This document shows, piece after piece, positions 56,562 through 64,000 of a DNA stretch of 64,000 nt. Location of the stretch: positions 1 through 64,000 of the forward strand of contig NZ_VTUZ01000006.1 of the NCBI RefSeq assembly GCF_008369935.1. The letters run 5' to 3'. This DNA comes from Paraburkholderia panacisoli (GTDB taxonomy: Bacteria; Pseudomonadota; Gammaproteobacteria; Burkholderiales; Burkholderiaceae). Position 1 is the stretch's first letter. Each line of letters starts with the position of its first letter. The notes below the pieces were generated by a model. That model saw only the letters and a program-made list of their open reading frames with translations, did no database searches and was not told where the DNA came from. Position numbers and translations under genes: made by a program.

Positions 56562-56900
56562 TCAGACCGCCATCTGCGAGATTTCGTTGTAGGCGGCGAC
56601 CAGCTTGTTGCGCACCTGCAGGCCGAACTGGAAGCCGACGTTGGCCTTCTGCATGTCGACCATGACGTCGTTCAGCGACACGTTCGACGACCCCAGCTCG
56701 AACGCCTGCGATTCGCCGATCGCCGTTTTCTGGTCGCCGCTGATCTTGTCCAGCGACGCCTTCAGCGCCGACGCGAAGCCGCCGGCCGTCGCCGCACCGG
56801 ACCCTTCGGGCGCCGCCTGGCTGGTGCCGCCGGCCGCCTGCGCCGCCATCGACTGCATCTGTTGCAGCGCCGACGAGAGCGCGTTCACGGGCATGGTCAT
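56562..56900 (-). CDS. fliE: Flagellar hook-basal body protein FliE
   Basis: 112 residues from the ATG at 56900. [20 protein letters not shown] and [19 protein letters not shown] are the conserved C-terminal region. It connects the MS ring to the rod. GGGAGAG precedes the start. It is divergent from fliF across 250 bp. Confidence 0.93.
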   Translation of the reverse strand: MTMPVNALSSALQQMQSMAAQAAGGTSQAAPEGSGAATAGGFASALKASLDKISGDQKTAIGESQAFELGSSNVSLNDVMVDMQKANVGFQFGLQVRNKLVAAYNEISQMAV

Positions 56901-57150
56901 GTTCTCTCCCTTTATTGAGCGACCGGTGCGGCGCAGCCACACGACGGCCGTACCGATCTGAGCGAAAGCATAGCAAGCGCGCACATCGGGAAAGCCCCGA
57001 AAGTAGGGGGGAAACCCGGCTCTATTCAAGCAATCGGCTTGAGCCGCGCTGCGGATAATTTCAATGGTGAAAGTCTCTGTCCGTACGCCCGCCGACCCCG
57101 GTGCGGCGGCAGGCGGCAGAACGCAAAGGCATCCCGGAGATACCCGACGC

Positions 57151-58938
57151 ATGGATTCGTCAGCCAACTCATTGATCAACCCCGACGCCCGCATGGGGCT
57201 GACCGGCGCGCAGCCCGGCGCCGTCGCGCCCGGCAGCGGCCAGGCAGGCGGCGCGGCCGACCTTGGCGGGCTCGGCGGCATGGGCGGCAACTTCACCCAG
57301 CGGCTGTCGGGGCTTGCGCAAATGCGCGGCAACCCGCGCGCGCCGCTGATCTTCGCGGTCGCGCTGCTGGTGGCGATCGTGGCGGGCCTGTTCCTGTGGT
57401 CGCGCTCGCCGGACTACAAGGTGCTCTATAGCAATCTGTCCGACCGCGACGGCGGCTCGATCATCGCTGCGCTTCAGCAGGCCAACATCCCATACAAACT
57501 GTCCGACAGCGGCGGCGCGATCCTCGTGCCGTCCGAGCAGGTGCACGAGATGCGCCTGCGCCTCGCGTCGCAAGGCTTGCCCAAGAGCGGTTCGGTCGGC
57601 TTCGAGCTGATGGACAACCAGAAGTTCGGCATCAGCCAGTTCGACGAGCAGGTCAACTATCAGCGCGCGCTGGAAGGGGAACTGGAGCGCACGATCGAGT
57701 CGATTTCGACGGTGAAGTCGGCGCGCGTGCATCTGGCGATACCCAAGCCCTCGGTGTTCGTGCGCGACAAGGAAGCGCCGTCGGCGGCCGTGCTGGTCAA
57801 CCTCTATCCGGGCCGCGTGCTCGACGAAGGCCAGGTGGTCGCGATCACGCACATGGTGTCGTCGGCGGTGCCGGAAATGCCGGTGCACGGCGTGACGATC
57901 CTCGATCAGGACGGCAATCTGCTGACCCAACCGACCGCCGGCAATGGGCTGGACGCATCGCAACTGAAGTTCCGCCAGCAGATCGAACGCAACACGCAGC
58001 AGCGCATCAACGCGATCCTCGCGCCGCTGTTCGGCTCGGGCAACGCGCACTCGCAGGTCAGCGCCGACATCGACTTCTCGCACACCGAACAGACCTCGGA
58101 AAACTACGGCCCGAACGGCAATCCGCAGCAGGCGGCGATCCGCAGCCAGCAAAGCAGCAGCGCCACCGAAATGTCGCAAAGCGGCGCCTCGGGCGTGCCG
58201 GGCGCGCTCTCGAACCAGCCACCGCAGCCGGCTTCCGCGCCGATCACGGCGGGCAACGGCGCGAGCGGCGTGAGCAGCACGCCGGTTAGCGACCGCAAGG
58301 ATTCGACCACCAACTACGAACTCGACAAGACCGTGCGCCACATCGACCGGCCGATGGGCGACATCCGGCGTCTGTCGGTGGCGGTGGTGGTGAACTACAT
58401 GAAGGTGGTCGACGCGAAGGGTCAGGTGAGCATGGTGCCGGTCACCGCCGACAAGCTCGCGCAGGTCACCCAACTGGTGAAGGACGCGATGGGCTTCGAC
58501 TCGACGCGCGGCGACTCGGTCAACGTGGTCAACAGCGCGTTCACCACCGACATCGATCCGAACGCGAACCTGCCGTGGTGGCGCACGCCGGACATGCTGG
58601 CGCTCTACAAGCAGATCGCGACCTACCTAGGCATTGGCGCGGTCGCCCTGTTCCTCTACTTCGTGATGGTCAAGCCGGCGCTGCGCCGTGCCTTCCCGCC
58701 GCCGGAGCCCGCCCTCGCCGCGCTGGCGTCGCCGGACGAGCCGATGCTGCTGGACGGCATCCCGGCCGCCGAGCGCGAAGGCGCCGTGGTCGAAATCGAG
58801 ACCGACAGCGAGACCCTCGCGCTGGAAAACTCGAAACACAAATATGAGCGGAACCTGGAATTTGCGCGCAACATCGCGCGCCAGGATCCGAAGATCGTTG
58901 CAACCGTCGTGAAAAATTGGGTGTCCGATGAGCGCTGA
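57151..58938 (+). CDS. fliF: Flagellar MS-ring protein FliF
   Basis: 595 residues from the ATG at 57151, which has CGGAGATA upstream; a frame from 57064 would add a doubtful 29-residue leader. Two membrane segments flank the periplasmic YscJ-type domains. [20 protein letters not shown] and [19 protein letters not shown] are conserved. The C-terminal tail ([19 protein letters not shown]) binds FliG. It overlaps fliG by 11 bases. Confidence 0.96.
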   Translation: MDSSANSLINPDARMGLTGAQPGAVAPGSGQAGGAADLGGLGGMGGNFTQRLSGLAQMRGNPRAPLIFAVALLVAIVAGLFLWSRSPDYKVLYSNLSDRDGGSIIAALQQANIPYKLSDSGGAILVPSEQVHEMRLRLASQGLPKSGSVGFELMDNQKFGISQFDEQVNYQRALEGELERTIESISTVKSARVHLAIPKPSVFVRDKEAPSAAVLVNLYPGRVLDEGQVVAITHMVSSAVPEMPVHGVTILDQDGNLLTQPTAGNGLDASQLKFRQQIERNTQQRINAILAPLFGSGNAHSQVSADIDFSHTEQTSENYGPNGNPQQAAIRSQQSSSATEMSQSGASGVPGALSNQPPQPASAPITAGNGASGVSSTPVSDRKDSTTNYELDKTVRHIDRPMGDIRRLSVAVVVNYMKVVDAKGQVSMVPVTADKLAQVTQLVKDAMGFDSTRGDSVNVVNSAFTTDIDPNANLPWWRTPDMLALYKQIATYLGIGAVALFLYFVMVKPALRRAFPPPEPALAALASPDEPMLLDGIPAAEREGAVVEIETDSETLALENSKHKYERNLEFARNIARQDPKIVATVVKNWVSDER

Positions 58939-59923
58939 AGGCGTAGTGAAAAGCGCGCTCCTGCTGATGTCGATCGGCGAGGAAGAAGCCGCGCAGGTGT
59001 TCAGGTTCCTCGGGCCGCGCGAAGTCCAGAAGATCGGCGTTGCGATGGCCGCGCTGAAGAACGTGACCCGCGAGCAGGTCGACGAAGTTCTGCAGGAGTT
59101 CGTGAAGGAAGCCGAGCAGCACACCGGCATGTCGCTGGATTCGAACGAGTACATCCGTTCGGTGCTGACCAAGGCGCTGGGCGACGACAAGGCCGGCGCG
59201 ATCATCGACCGGATTCTGCAGGGCAGCGACACCAGCGGCATCGAAGGCCTGAAGTGGATGGATTCCGCGGCGGTCGCCGAGCTGATCAAGAACGAACATC
59301 CGCAGATCATCGCGACCATCCTCGTGCATCTGGACCGCGATCAGGCGTCGGAAATCGTCGCCTGCTTCACTGACCGTCTGCGTAACGACGTCCTGCTGCG
59401 CATCGCGACGCTCGACGGCATCCAGCCGGCCGCGCTGCGCGAACTCGACGACGTGCTGACCGGCCTGCTGTCCGGCAGCGACAATCTGAAGCGCAGCCCG
59501 ATGGGCGGCATCCGCACGGCGGCCGAGATTCTCAACTTCATGTCGAGCAACCATGAAGAAGGCGTGATCGAGAACGTTCGCCAGTACGACGCGGAACTCG
59601 CGCAGAAGATCATCGACCAGATGTTCGTGTTCGAGAACCTGCTCGATCTGGAAGACCGCGCGATCCAGTTGCTGCTGAAGGAAGTCGAGTCCGAAGCGTT
59701 GATCATCTCGCTGAAGGGTGCGCCGCCCGCGCTGCGCCAGAAGTTCCTGTCGAACATGTCGCAGCGCGCGGCCGAACTGCTCGCCGAAGACCTCGACGCA
59801 CGCGGCCCGGTGCGCGTGTCCGAAGTCGAAACGCAGCAGCGCCGCATCCTGCAGATCGTACGCAACCTCGCCGAGAGCGGGCAGATCGTTCTAGGCGGCA
59901 AGGCGGAAGATGCTTATGTCTGA
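58928..59923 (+). CDS. fliG: Flagellar motor switch protein FliG
   Basis: 331 residues. [20 protein letters not shown] at the N-terminus binds FliF. The middle EHPQIIATILVHL and the C-terminal motor region with LIISLKGAPPALRQKFLSNM carry the charged residues for torque. It forms the C-ring with FliM and FliN. It overlaps fliF and fliH. Confidence 0.96.
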   Translation: MSAEGVVKSALLLMSIGEEEAAQVFRFLGPREVQKIGVAMAALKNVTREQVDEVLQEFVKEAEQHTGMSLDSNEYIRSVLTKALGDDKAGAIIDRILQGSDTSGIEGLKWMDSAAVAELIKNEHPQIIATILVHLDRDQASEIVACFTDRLRNDVLLRIATLDGIQPAALRELDDVLTGLLSGSDNLKRSPMGGIRTAAEILNFMSSNHEEGVIENVRQYDAELAQKIIDQMFVFENLLDLEDRAIQLLLKEVESEALIISLKGAPPALRQKFLSNMSQRAAELLAEDLDARGPVRVSEVETQQRRILQIVRNLAESGQIVLGGKAEDAYV

Positions 59924-60596
59924 TCAGAACGCCACGGCGAAGGAGCGCCTCTCGGCCTACCAGCGCTGGGAAATGGCCTCGTTCGATCCGGCGCCCCCGC
60001 CGCCGCCGCCCGAACCCGAAGTCGACGAAGGCGCGTTCGAAGCCGAACTCGAACGCCTGCGCGACGCCGCGCACGCGCAGGGCATCGCGTCCGGCCACGT
60101 GGCCGGTCAGGCGCTCGGCTACCAGGCCGGTTACGAGCAGGGCCATGCGCAGGGTTTCGAGCAGGGCCAAAGCGAAGCGCGCGAAGAAGCGGCGCGCCTG
60201 GCCGCGCTGGCGGCCACCTTCAAGAGCGCGCTCGACGGCGTGCAGGGCGCGATCTCCGAAACGCTGGTCGCGCTGGCGCTGGACATCGCGCAACAGGTGG
60301 TGCGCCAGCACGTGCAGCACGACCCGACCGCGCTGATCGCCGCCGCGCGCGAGGTGCTCGCCGCCGAGCCCGCGTTGGTCGGCGCGCCGGCGTTGATCGT
60401 GAGTCCCGCCGATCTGCCGGTCGTCGAAGCCTATCTGATGGAAGAACTGCAAACGCGCGGCTGGACCGTGCGCACGGATGCATCGGTGGAGCGCGGTGGC
60501 TGCCGCGCGCAAGCCGGCAGCGGCGAAGTGGACGCCGGCATCGAGACGCGCTGGGAGCGCGTCGCGGCCGCGCTCGGCAAGGTGAGCACGTGGTGA
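59916..60596 (+). CDS. fliH: Flagellar assembly protein FliH
   Basis: 226 residues from the ATG at 59916 (ATG at 59910 is a close alternative). [10 protein letters not shown] stretch is at the N-terminus, then glycine-rich [18 protein letters not shown] repeats (GxxxG) typical of FliH. The C-terminal ~100 residues bind FliI. It regulates the export ATPase. The fliG stop lies within its first codons. Confidence 0.92.
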   Translation: MSDQNATAKERLSAYQRWEMASFDPAPPPPPPEPEVDEGAFEAELERLRDAAHAQGIASGHVAGQALGYQAGYEQGHAQGFEQGQSEAREEAARLAALAATFKSALDGVQGAISETLVALALDIAQQVVRQHVQHDPTALIAAAREVLAAEPALVGAPALIVSPADLPVVEAYLMEELQTRGWTVRTDASVERGGCRAQAGSGEVDAGIETRWERVAAALGKVSTW

Positions 60597-62242
60597 AGCC
60601 GACGCTCGAAGACATCCGCGCCAGCGATCTGACGCCGCTCGAACGCGAACTGGCGCTGGCGTCGTTCGGCCCCGAGGCGCTCGCGGATGTGCCGGACGTG
60701 GCGACACCCGCCGTGACACCGGCCGCGGCCGCGGTTGCCGCCATCGAAGCCGCGCTGCGCGATCCGGCTCACGCCCATCCGGCGACGGGCGCCGCCGCGA
60801 GCCGCGATTCCGCGGCTTCAAGCGCCGCTTCCCCGGCTATCGCTCAAGCCCCTTATGACCCCGCGCTCGACAGCAATCCGCACGTGCAGGCGTGGCGCGG
60901 CCGGCTCGACGCGCTGCGCGCGCGCAACGCGATCGCCAGGCCGCTGCGCGCATGCGGACGCTTGACGCGTGCCGCCGGTCTTGTGCTCGAAGCCGTTGGC
61001 CTGCGCCTGTCGGTGGGCGCCGAAGTGATGATCGAATTGCCACCCGGCAGTTCGCTGCCGATGGCCGAAGCCGAAGTCGTCGGCTTCTCCGGCGACAAGC
61101 TGTTCCTGATGCCGACCACCGAAGTGATCGGCCTGCTGCCCGGCGCGCGCGTCTTTCCGCTGGAAAGCGCGCCGATCGCCGATCCGCTGGCGGGCGCGAA
61201 GCGTCTGCCGGTCGGCTGGGAATTGCTCGGCCGCGTGCTCGACGCGTCCGGCCGGCCGCTCGACGGCCTCGGGCCGCTCGGCGCGCAGGCCGACGCGCCG
61301 CTGTCCGCGCCGGTCATCAATCCGCTCAATCGCGAGCCGATTCACAAGGTGCTCGACGTCGGCGTGCGCGCGATCAACGCGCTTCTGACCGTCGGCCGTG
61401 GTCAGCGCATGGGCTTGTTCGCCGGTTCCGGCGTCGGTAAATCAGTGCTGCTCGGCACGATGGCGCGCTACACCAGCGCCGAAGTGATCGTGATCGGCCT
61501 GATCGGCGAACGCGGCCGCGAAGTGAAGGAATTCATCGAACAGATTCTGGGCGAGGAAGGTCTCGCGCGCTCGGTGGTGATCGCAGCGCCTGCCGACGTA
61601 TCGCCGTTGCTGCGGATGCAGGCGGCCTCGTATTCCACGTCGCTCGCCGAATATTTCCGCGACCAGGGCAAGCACGTGCTGCTGCTGATGGATTCGCTGA
61701 CCCGCTACGCGATGGCGCAGCGCGAGATCGCGCTGGCCGTGGGCGAGCCGCCCGCCACCAAGGGCTATCCGCCTTCGGTGTTCGCCAAGCTGCCGGCACT
61801 CGTCGAACGGACCGGCAATGGTCCGGCGGGCGGCGGCTCGATCACCGCGTTCTACACCGTGCTGACTGAAGGCGACGACCAGCAGGACCCGATCGCCGAC
61901 TCCGCGCGGGCGATCCTCGACGGCCACATCGTGCTGTCGCGCTCGCTCGCCGAAGCCGGCCACTATCCGGCGATCGATATCGAAGCGTCGATTAGCCGGG
62001 CAATGACCGCGCTGATCGACGACAACCATTTGAACAGAACGCGTATGTTCAAGCAGATGCTGTCGCGCTATCAGCGCAACCGCGATCTGATCAACGTCGG
62101 CGCGTATTCGAGCGGACGCGACGCGGTGCTCGACCGCGCGATCGCGCTGTATCCGCGGATGGAAGCATTTTTGCAGCAAGGTTTTCGCGAATGCGCGAAC
62201 TTTGAACCGAGTGTCGACATGCTGAACGCGCTGTTTGCCTAA
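60590..62242 (+). CDS. fliI: Flagellum-specific ATP synthase FliI
   Basis: 550 residues from a GTG at 60590; a second GTG at 60593 overlaps the fliH stop as GTGA and may be used. Walker [16 protein letters not shown], catalytic region [20 protein letters not shown], and [20 protein letters not shown]. The N-terminus has a ~80-residue Ala/Pro-rich insert, longer than in enteric FliI (457 residues). It is the export ATPase. Confidence 0.95.
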   Translation: MVKPTLEDIRASDLTPLERELALASFGPEALADVPDVATPAVTPAAAAVAAIEAALRDPAHAHPATGAAASRDSAASSAASPAIAQAPYDPALDSNPHVQAWRGRLDALRARNAIARPLRACGRLTRAAGLVLEAVGLRLSVGAEVMIELPPGSSLPMAEAEVVGFSGDKLFLMPTTEVIGLLPGARVFPLESAPIADPLAGAKRLPVGWELLGRVLDASGRPLDGLGPLGAQADAPLSAPVINPLNREPIHKVLDVGVRAINALLTVGRGQRMGLFAGSGVGKSVLLGTMARYTSAEVIVIGLIGERGREVKEFIEQILGEEGLARSVVIAAPADVSPLLRMQAASYSTSLAEYFRDQGKHVLLLMDSLTRYAMAQREIALAVGEPPATKGYPPSVFAKLPALVERTGNGPAGGGSITAFYTVLTEGDDQQDPIADSARAILDGHIVLSRSLAEAGHYPAIDIEASISRAMTALIDDNHLNRTRMFKQMLSRYQRNRDLINVGAYSSGRDAVLDRAIALYPRMEAFLQQGFRECANFEPSVDMLNALFA

Positions 62243-62253
62243 GGAGGCTGACG

Positions 62254-62703
62254 ATGGCGAAACACTTTCCGATCAAGACGCTTATCGGCCTCGCCAAAGA
62301 CGATGTCGACGCCGCCGCGCAACGTCTGGGCCGCGCGCAGCGCGAGCGCAACGACGTGCAGACGCAGCTCGACTCGCTCGTGCAATACCGTGACGAATAC
62401 CATTCGCGCTTCACGGCGACCGCGCAGAGCGGCATGCCGGCCGGCAACATGCGCAACTTCCAGGCGTTCATCGACACGCTCGACGCGGCCATCGACCAGC
62501 AGCGCAATCTGCTGGTGACCGCCAATGCGCGCGTCGAAGCCGCCAAGCCCGACTGGCAGCGCCAGAAGCAGAAGCTCGGCTCGTACGAAGTGCTGCAGGC
62601 GCGCGGCGAAGCGGCCGAAGCGAAAACCGTCGCGCGGCGCGATCAGCGCGACGCCGACGAACATGCCGCGCGAATTCTGCGCATGCGCGCCGAAGGCGCT
62701 TGA
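62254..62703 (+). CDS. fliJ: Flagellar export protein FliJ
   Basis: 149 residues, one long coiled coil: AAQRLGRAQRERNDVQTQLD and ETKTVARRDQRDADEHAARI-like heptads. FliJ enters the FliI ring as a stalk and promotes ATPase activity and chaperone recycling. It is 11 bases after fliI with AGGAGG as binding site. Confidence 0.92.
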   Translation: MAKHFPIKTLIGLAKDDVDAAAQRLGRAQRERNDVQTQLDSLVQYRDEYHSRFTATAQSGMPAGNMRNFQAFIDTLDAAIDQQRNLLVTANARVEAAKPDWQRQKQKLGSYEVLQARGEAAEAKTVARRDQRDADEHAARILRMRAEGA

Positions 62704-62764
62704 GCGGCGCGAGCGCCGCCACGTCTGACCGACCACCCCGTTTGACGGATTGACAGGATTCCTT

Positions 62765-64000
62765 ATGTCGCTTCTTTCACAGATCGGCTCGCTGCTCGGC
62801 TCCGCCAGCAGCACCTCGACCAGCGCGGTGATGGCCGCCGCGGCGAGCGCCAACCCGTTCTCGCAAACCTTGCAGCAGAGCATCGACCAGCAAAACAGCG
62901 CAGCCGCGCAGAGCGCGAGTCAGCAGAAGGCGGCTTCGGCTTCGGCTTCGGCTTCGGCTTCGGCTTCGGCGAGCGTGCATGACGCGCCGCCGGCCCAGAG
63001 CGCGTCGAACAGCGCGAACGCCGATGCAAGCAGCAGCGTGAACAACAGCAGTTCGACGAGCACGGCGGCGTCCGCTGCTGCAACGGGGCAGACGCAGCAA
63101 ACCTCGACAGGCAAGACCGCCGCGACATCGACGAAGTCCGGCAAAGCGGCGGCCCAGACCGACCCGTGCACTGCTGCGGCAGCAGCCGCTGCTCTAGCCC
63201 AAGCACAGGCTCAAACCCAGGCTCAGGCGCAAGCCCAGAACGACCCGAACGGCGCAACGACGACCACTACCGCCGACCCCGCCACGACCTTGGCCGATGC
63301 CGCGACCGCGTTGGCCGGCACAGCGGCAACCGCGACGACCGGCAGCGCGTCGTCGAAGAAAACCGCGGCCACCGATCCGACGTCTCTGCAAGACGCGTTG
63401 CAGGCGGCGCTCGCCGCGCTCGCGAGCGGCCAGGGCGCGGTGCCGGCGCAGACGTTGGCGAGCGGCGCGGCAGCGTCCGCCGCCACGGCGGCCAAAGGGA
63501 TGGCGCTGAACGGCGCGGCGGACGGCAAATCGGCGGCGAGCGGCCTGCTCGGCGACGGCAAGGGATTGGGCGCAAGCAAGGCCGCAGCGACGGCATCGAC
63601 TGCCGCGCCGACGACACTAACCGACCCGGCGGCGGCGAAATCGACGCTCGACGCGCTGACGGCGACGGCGGCCAGCAGCGGGCAGGCCGACAACGTGGCG
63701 TCCTTCAAGAGCGCAGCCGACGTGGCGAACGCGGTACTGGCCGCCACGCAAGCCGCAGCGAATGCCGCGAGCACGACGGCGGCGGTGCAAAGCACCGGCA
63801 ATGCGAGCGCGGCGGACGTGGCGAACGCGTTGACCCCGCAGGTCGGCACGACCGACTGGGAGGACGCGCTGAGCCAGAAGGTGGTGTTCCTGTCGAACGC
63901 GCACACGCAGAGTGCCGAACTGACGCTGAATCCGAAGGATCTCGGGCCGCTACAGGTTGTCTTGCAGGTTGCCGATAACCATGCACATGCGTTGTTCGTT
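62765..64000 (+). CDS. fliK: Flagellar hook-length control protein FliK, 3'-truncated by window
   Basis: The frame runs from the ATG at 62765 to the window end (412 codons, no stop). N-terminus MSLLSQIGSLLG. A hexanucleotide repeat encoding Ala-Ser at 62933-62968, then long Ala/Gln/Thr low-complexity regions. The start of the Flg_hook domain is visible at the end (AELTLNPKDLGPLQVVLQVA). It measures hook length and switches the export apparatus. The C-terminus lies outside the window. Confidence 0.93.
   Translation, partial: MSLLSQIGSLLGSASSTSTSAVMAAAASANPFSQTLQQSIDQQNSAAAQSASQQKAASASASASASASASVHDAPPAQSASNSANADASSSVNNSSSTSTAASAAATGQTQQTSTGKTAATSTKSGKAAAQTDPCTAAAAAAALAQAQAQTQAQAQAQNDPNGATTTTTADPATTLADAATALAGTAATATTGSASSKKTAATDPTSLQDALQAALAALASGQGAVPAQTLASGAAASAATAAKGMALNGAADGKSAASGLLGDGKGLGASKAAATASTAAPTTLTDPAAAKSTLDALTATAASSGQADNVASFKSAADVANAVLAATQAAANAASTTAAVQSTGNASAADVANALTPQVGTTDWEDALSQKVVFLSNAHTQSAELTLNPKDLGPLQVVLQVADNHAHALFV
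62933..62968 (+). repeat. Hexanucleotide tandem repeat GCTTCG in fliK
   Basis: Six exact GCTTCG copies, each encoding Ala-Ser, in phase with fliK. A unit gain or loss changes the length of a flexible linker without a frameshift. Confidence 0.9.

Overview
The window is high-GC betaproteobacterial chromosome and reads as a Paraburkholderia/Burkholderia chromosome 1 segment. The evidence is the combination of glmU-glmS, ttcA-folB, a 5-oxoprolinase pxpBCA set beside DUF969/DUF979 membrane genes, a SAH-riboswitch-controlled ahcY-metF group, and a fliST/fliEFGHIJK flagellar block. Species cannot be fixed from the sequence alone. Most of the window is ordinary core genome.

Left edge (1-300): the minus strand carries a strong promoter, a predicted ~61-nt RNA with two CU-rich anti-Shine-Dalgarno units, and a rho-independent terminator. 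Directly after the terminator T-run lies what looks like the 5' end of a group II (class C-like) intron that leaves the window. 300-5,750: a LysE exporter, a beta-hydroxyacid dehydrogenase, a Mut7-C protein, two small proteins, an IclR regulator and an EamA transporter. 5,820-6,870: two small translationally coupled unknown genes, preceded by a gene-free stretch with several DnaA-box-like sites and an AT-rich patch.

6,870-12,250: envelope genes (DUF2242 lipoprotein, small lytic transglycosylase), a lipoprotein phosphoesterase followed by a di-heme cytochrome c peroxidase, a small unknown protein and a two-repeat exported protein. 12,400-18,090: minus-strand amino-sugar genes (glmU-glmS), ttcA, folB and a pteridine-reductase-like SDR. 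18,100-19,520: MidA-like methyltransferase and DUF2905. 19,590-24,510: a minus-strand run of slt70-like transglycosylase, NDUFA9-like protein, GST and cca. Then 5-formyl-THF cyclo-ligase and a MarR-like regulator.

25,900-30,390: pxpB, pxpC, pxpA, DUF969 and DUF979, which together should take up and open 5-oxoproline. 30,600-33,560: a TPR-glycosyltransferase and a TraB/GumN protein. 33,550-41,120: a dipeptide-type ABC transporter with two tandem binding-protein genes. 41,300-45,780: a methyltransferase, metF, a YvlD-like membrane protein, ahcY with a clear SAH riboswitch, and a glycosyltransferase gene broken by a frameshift in a (GC)5 tract.

45,900-53,500: lrgB/lrgA (cidB/cidA) with a divergent LysR regulator, a GMC oxidoreductase, an AidB-like acyl-CoA dehydrogenase and a coniferyl-aldehyde-type dehydrogenase. 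53,540-64,000: flagellar genes. On the minus strand are an FlhB C-terminal-domain protein, a FliK-like protein, fliT, fliS and fliE; on the plus strand fliF, fliG, fliH, fliI, fliJ and the start of fliK, cut by the window end. No tRNA, rRNA, CRISPR array or prophage was seen.
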